Source: Actinernus sp. WN-2022 (taxonomy: Eukaryota > Cnidaria > Anthozoa > Actiniaria > Actinernidae). From it: a stretch of 64,000 bases of DNA. A model generated the notes under the pieces. It made no database searches. It had not been told where the DNA came from and saw nothing but the letters and a program-made list of their open reading frames with translations. Position 1 is the first letter of the stretch; each line of letters opens with the position of its first letter. Position numbers and translations under genes: made by a program. This document shows positions 63,001-64,000 of the stretch, piece by piece. The stretch is from assembly GCA_030867875.1 (NCBI GenBank), contig JAOWCC010000577.1, positions 148,606,344 to 148,670,343 on the forward strand, in the 5' to 3' direction.

Positions 63001-63500
63001 GAAAGTGGGATATTACATTTGTACATGTAAAAGTTTTATTCATTTCTATGTCCACAGTCACAATACTACTTAAGGCCTTTTGCAGGAAATTCTCCAGTGT
63101 AGTTCAGGTGTATTTAGACTCATTCTATTAATGATTTTATGTCAAAAATGGTTAGGGTTTTTGCAATGTTTGGGTTAGGCTTTTGAAGGTGTGTGTTAAA
63201 AAAATTGAGAAATGAATCATATTTAATGAACCACTGGAGGGGGTATTCTGAAAGTACTCCGTTCTACAATGCAAGTGGTCATGCATGGTTAAAATGTTTC
63301 ATCAGCAAGTCAAGCATATTTGAGTAGTTTAATTTGTCTTATTGTTTTAAAAGCTAGAAAAATAAGTGAACACTGATCCTCAAGAGAAACACTTACGACA
63401 TAGTCTCTATTAATCCAAATCTTGCCAGAAGGAGATCACAGTATAACTCCAAAAGTTCCAGAGCTTCAACCAGATAGTCCTCCCTGATGATGTGTTCAAC
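50854..63500 (-). CDS. IST1: IST1, ESCRT-III-associated factor (5' end off the window)
   Basis: Eight minus-strand exons with consistent phases give about 305 residues. The conserved core reads VEHIIREDYLVEALELLELY, CDLLLARFGLIETM, EAVTSLIWVAPRLQSDIQEF, NERLIHKLSPKPPPKILVER and YLIEIARSHNVAFEPDS, which match the IST1/DUF292 domain almost word for word. Then a Gly-rich and Pro-rich linker and a C-terminus DVDFDDLTRRFEELKKRK, the MIM-type motif that binds MIT domains of VPS4 and LIP5. IST1 acts in the cytoplasm at ESCRT-III filaments in endosomal sorting, tubule scission and cytokinesis. Roughly the first 55-60 residues, judged from the usual animal protein, lie beyond the right edge. Confidence 0.95.
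51042..52436 (-). repeat. 81-bp minisatellite built from the IST1 last-exon acceptor, 16 copies
   Basis: The plus-strand unit ggggaggggagatcagggaa gctggtacagatgggttcac ttatgctgcagattagaagg gatatccatcagaaataagaa recurs at 81-bp steps. On the minus strand each unit holds ttctaatctgcag followed by cataagtgaacccatctgta, a copy of the IST1 last-exon acceptor and first exon bases with an internal deletion of about 27 nt. Relative to the true exon (catcagtg), the unit has cataagtg. Sixteen acceptor copies fall between 51.12 and 52.34 kb. Confidence 0.95.
52436..53045 (-). mobile_element. 5'-truncated LINE tail inserted in the array
   Basis: A minus-strand ORF of 87 codons (52966-52703) with upstream continuation contains LLQIGQFMYSYKNGILPIKF, YNTRNAPAFRTPL and TNIRQFSVYFQGPKLLNSLE, the usual C-terminus of CR1/L2-like LINE ORF2. 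The 3' end is an ATACAATACA-type tail (52436-52470). A tatgtg-like sequence appears on both sides. It splits a copy of the IST1-derived repeat. Confidence 0.85.
53085..53190 (-). repeat. Displaced copy of the IST1 last-exon start
   Basis: Beyond the LINE tail, the sequence tgtgggttgactgatgctgc agattagaagggatatcc...gggacccactggtggtgttgatggagttggtac resumes the array and resembles the true exon more than the 81-bp units do (catcag kept, the accccactggtggt part retained). It is the oldest-looking copy. Confidence 0.85.
53713..53770 (-). CDS. IST1: IST1 exon: Pro-rich linker
   Basis: 58 nt, phase 0 to 1, between aatatag and gtgagt. It encodes VPPYPGDPGLPRKDIPGPP. Immediately upstream of the last exon in the spliced order. 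Confidence 0.85.
53890..54164. mobile_element. Inverted-repeat MITE in IST1 intron
   Basis: tgtgagtcagcacattccca...ggttatttttag and its near complement ctaaaaatagcctgatctgg...gctgactcaca pair across about 200 nt. Confidence 0.8.
54825..54914 (-). CDS. IST1: IST1 exon: Pro-rich linker
   Basis: 90 nt, phase 0/0, between ccctcag and gtaacc. It encodes VGGNLPYPPPTAVGHPPIPG and PADLYPMDKK. Confidence 0.85.
55187..55250. repeat. Perfect 26-bp hairpin with 12-nt loop
   Basis: The arms 55187-55212 (taaatgcagggctttcaaaa caagct) and 55225-55250 are exactly complementary. It could be a tiny fold-back or a hairpin-RNA precursor. No further support from sequence. Confidence 0.8.
55424..55615 (-). CDS. 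IST1: IST1 exon: Gly-rich linker
   Basis: 192 nt, phase 0/0, between gctacag and gtaagg. It begins CEEMLDLDDIKGGRSGGGGS and continues Gly/Ser-rich to PGFAYPPHPLH. The DLDDIK piece corresponds to the short acidic stretch that follows the IST1 domain. Confidence 0.9.
56167..56280 (-). CDS. IST1: IST1 exon: end of IST1 domain
   Basis: 114 nt, phase 0/0. It encodes LIHKLSPKPPPKILVERYLI and EIARSHNVAFEPDSTAMA, the highly conserved C-terminal part of the helical core. Confidence 0.95.
56735..56930 (-). repeat. tRNA-derived SINE, family B, copy 3 (worn)
   Basis: The plus-strand order attgggttggttcttgggga...aaaccagagaacccggagaa...ggcgagataccaacaaact...gaattgaacttgaggc mirrors the family-B copy at 36.8 kb with more changes in the B-box. 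In an IST1 intron. Confidence 0.75.
57073..57156 (-). CDS. IST1: IST1 exon
   Basis: 84 nt, phase 0/0, between gtttag and gtaagg. It encodes IAEHLSLKYGKKFSHEASTN and ANDTVNER, matching the helix and VN(D/E)R turn of the IST1 core. Confidence 0.95.
57345..58177 (+). pseudogene. BEL/Pao gag end, zinc knuckles and degenerate protease
   Basis: A conserved gag piece (KKLPMRLCSRWAEL) is cut by a TAA at 57458-57460. The frame then stays open to 58177, with Cys/His clusters (C-LIHNSTNHTLQEC; C-LSCLLPGHCLSKC; CKVEDCGMLHH) typical of Pao gag zinc knuckles. It ends in the protease region LVEVLPVVIFGGKE, where the expected D-S/T-G active-site triad is absent. Inactive relic. Confidence 0.85.
58434..58901 (+). 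pseudogene. BEL/Pao pre-RT region (peptidase A17 type)
   Basis: PYAVETPLGWAVTN (about 58493-58534) in one frame, then SIEDKRALSLMETT and SGLLWRECDPSLPDNYGM in another, are the linker motifs between protease and RT in Pao elements. A stop and frameshift separate the two. Confidence 0.8.
58943..59599 (+). pseudogene. BEL/Pao reverse transcriptase fragment
   Basis: 218 codons covering RT palm motifs: RRVYDASAKYMGQSLND, LRLSDQDKPAMRFLW, FGEVSAPSRANYAM and the catalytic FYMDDGL box. The catalytic Asp pair is still present. The frame ends at a premature stop before the RNase H region. Confidence 0.9.
59779..60186 (+). pseudogene. BEL/Pao RNase H fragments
   Basis: Two frames: CTLELMGALIAARLAE (to 59977), and ITFWRDSSTVLHWIH through SWRYVPMRDNPADDIT (59974-60186). 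These are the E...D...D and N-P-A-D parts of the Pao RNase H. A frameshift lies between and a stop follows DIT. Confidence 0.85.
60364..61188 (+). pseudogene. BEL/Pao integrase fragment
   Basis: 274 codons. A zinc-binding region with H-H-V-Y-H-H and CNYCRRQT, then the catalytic core: GVDFFGPMLV (first Asp), YSDNGTNF (second Asp). A stop at 61186-61188 cuts the frame before the catalytic Glu. Confidence 0.9.
61267..61770 (+). pseudogene. BEL/Pao integrase C-terminus and tail
   Basis: AEGILNSRQITHVSGN and LTPNHLLLLR (61267-61572), the typical post-core region with the catalytic-Glu helix motif (E-x-x-LN-x-R), followed by a decayed stretch (to about 61770) where a GHIVL-like DUF5641 start can be read around stops. 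Confidence 0.8.
62432..62519 (-). CDS. IST1: IST1 exon
   Basis: 88 nt, phase 2 to 0, between attatag and gtatgg. It encodes YCDEGMIEAVTSLIWVAPRL and QSDIQEFKV, a hallmark helix of the IST1 domain. Confidence 0.95.
62893..62957. repeat. Short inverted repeat
   Basis: gaggctatggggtaaattaa and its near complement ttaatttacctcggagcctc form a 25-nt-armed hairpin in an IST1 intron. Confidence 0.7.
63397..63500 (-). CDS. IST1: IST1 exon (first one visible)
   Basis: 104 nt, donor gtaagt, acceptor cacttag. It encodes VEHIIREDYLVEALELLELY and CDLLLARFGLIETM. In the usual animal protein this segment starts at about residue 57, so one or more upstream exons with the initiator Met are beyond the window. 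Confidence 0.95.
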
Positions 63501-63736
63501 CTAAGTGTACAGTATGCATGTTAAAATAATTATAGGATTATTATGTGAACCTAAAGAAATTAAATTTAGCAATATGGCAAAAAAATTTCTGAAGTCCAAA
63601 ATATGTACAAAATGTATGTACATGTATATACAGTAGTTAGTTAATTTAAGACAAATAGCTGATATTACAGTGGCGTCTATGTTGTGGGACAATTTTGATG
63701 ACTGGTTCAAATATTTTTGAACCGGGGCAAATATGT

Positions 63737-64000
63737 TTACCTGTGAGCTTATGTTCACTGACTGGTCAGTCTCTTTTTGTTGGGGTATTAGCTATTGTAT
63801 TTTGATAAATACAGACAAACTCACATGTTTACCTGTGAACTCTAGTCACCAATTAGCTCTATAAACCCGTTGTTTACCTGTGATATTATGTTCACTGACC
63901 GGTTAGAGTCTTTTTTATATTGGGGTAAGCTATTGTATTTTGATAAATACAGACAAACTCACATGTTTACCTGTGAACTCTAGTCACCAATTAGCTCTAT
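63737..64000 (+). repeat. 138-bp direct repeat, two copies, running off the edge
   Basis: The segment from ttatgttcactgac through gggataaatacagacaaactc-like sequence to gaactctagtcaccaattag occurs twice, offset by 138 bp (acatgtttacctgtgaactc at 63823 and 63961). The array may continue beyond the window. Confidence 0.85.

Overview
The window is animal nuclear DNA: spliced genes with GT-AG introns, vertebrate-like protein families, tRNA-derived SINEs, LINE fragments, a BEL/Pao retrotransposon and many short inverted-repeat transposons in AT-rich sequence. The protein families and repeat load suggest an anthozoan cnidarian, most likely a stony coral. That placement is inference; no marker in the window proves it.

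Two protein-coding genes are supported, both on the minus strand. Gene 1 (46805 down to 14586) can be modelled from start to stop as 21 exons with continuous phase, 6000 nt of CDS and about 1999 residues. It encodes a secreted-type N-terminus, three cysteine-rich MANSC/MANEC-like domains, low-complexity linkers with furin-type sites, a GAIN domain ending in a complete GPS autoproteolysis motif, ONE transmembrane helix and a basic/serine-rich cytoplasmic tail. It therefore has the extracellular autoproteolytic module of adhesion GPCRs without the seven-helix bundle. Gene 2 (63500 down to 50854; 5' end beyond the right edge) is IST1, the ESCRT-III-associated protein, shown by eight exons including the C-terminal MIM-like motif.

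Region by region. 1-14.5 kb has no supported functional gene; it holds inverted-repeat transposons, including a Mutator-like one with a 9-bp target duplication and two abutting fold-backs, two tRNA-derived SINEs, a Crypton-type (DUF3504-like) ORF remnant and one weak orphan exon. 14.6-46.8 kb is gene 1; its introns hold many MITEs, and four repeat elements there contain internal minisatellites of 39, 64, 88 and 103 bp. 46.8-50.9 kb is intergenic sequence plus the probable IST1 3' UTR. 50.9-64 kb is IST1; one intron carries a broken BEL/Pao element on the opposite strand, and the last intron carries an 81-bp minisatellite made from the IST1 last-exon acceptor itself. That array places 16 extra copies of a candidate 3' splice site, each followed by an immediate stop, upstream of the real last exon, and is interrupted further upstream by a LINE tail.

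The two genes have no evident functional link: one is a cell-surface receptor-like protein, the other a membrane-remodelling factor. Exon edges were read by eye from phase and splice consensus. The weakest parts of gene 1 are the 24-nt microexon, the acceptor of the exon near 36.1 kb, and the 29-nt exon near 34.8 kb.
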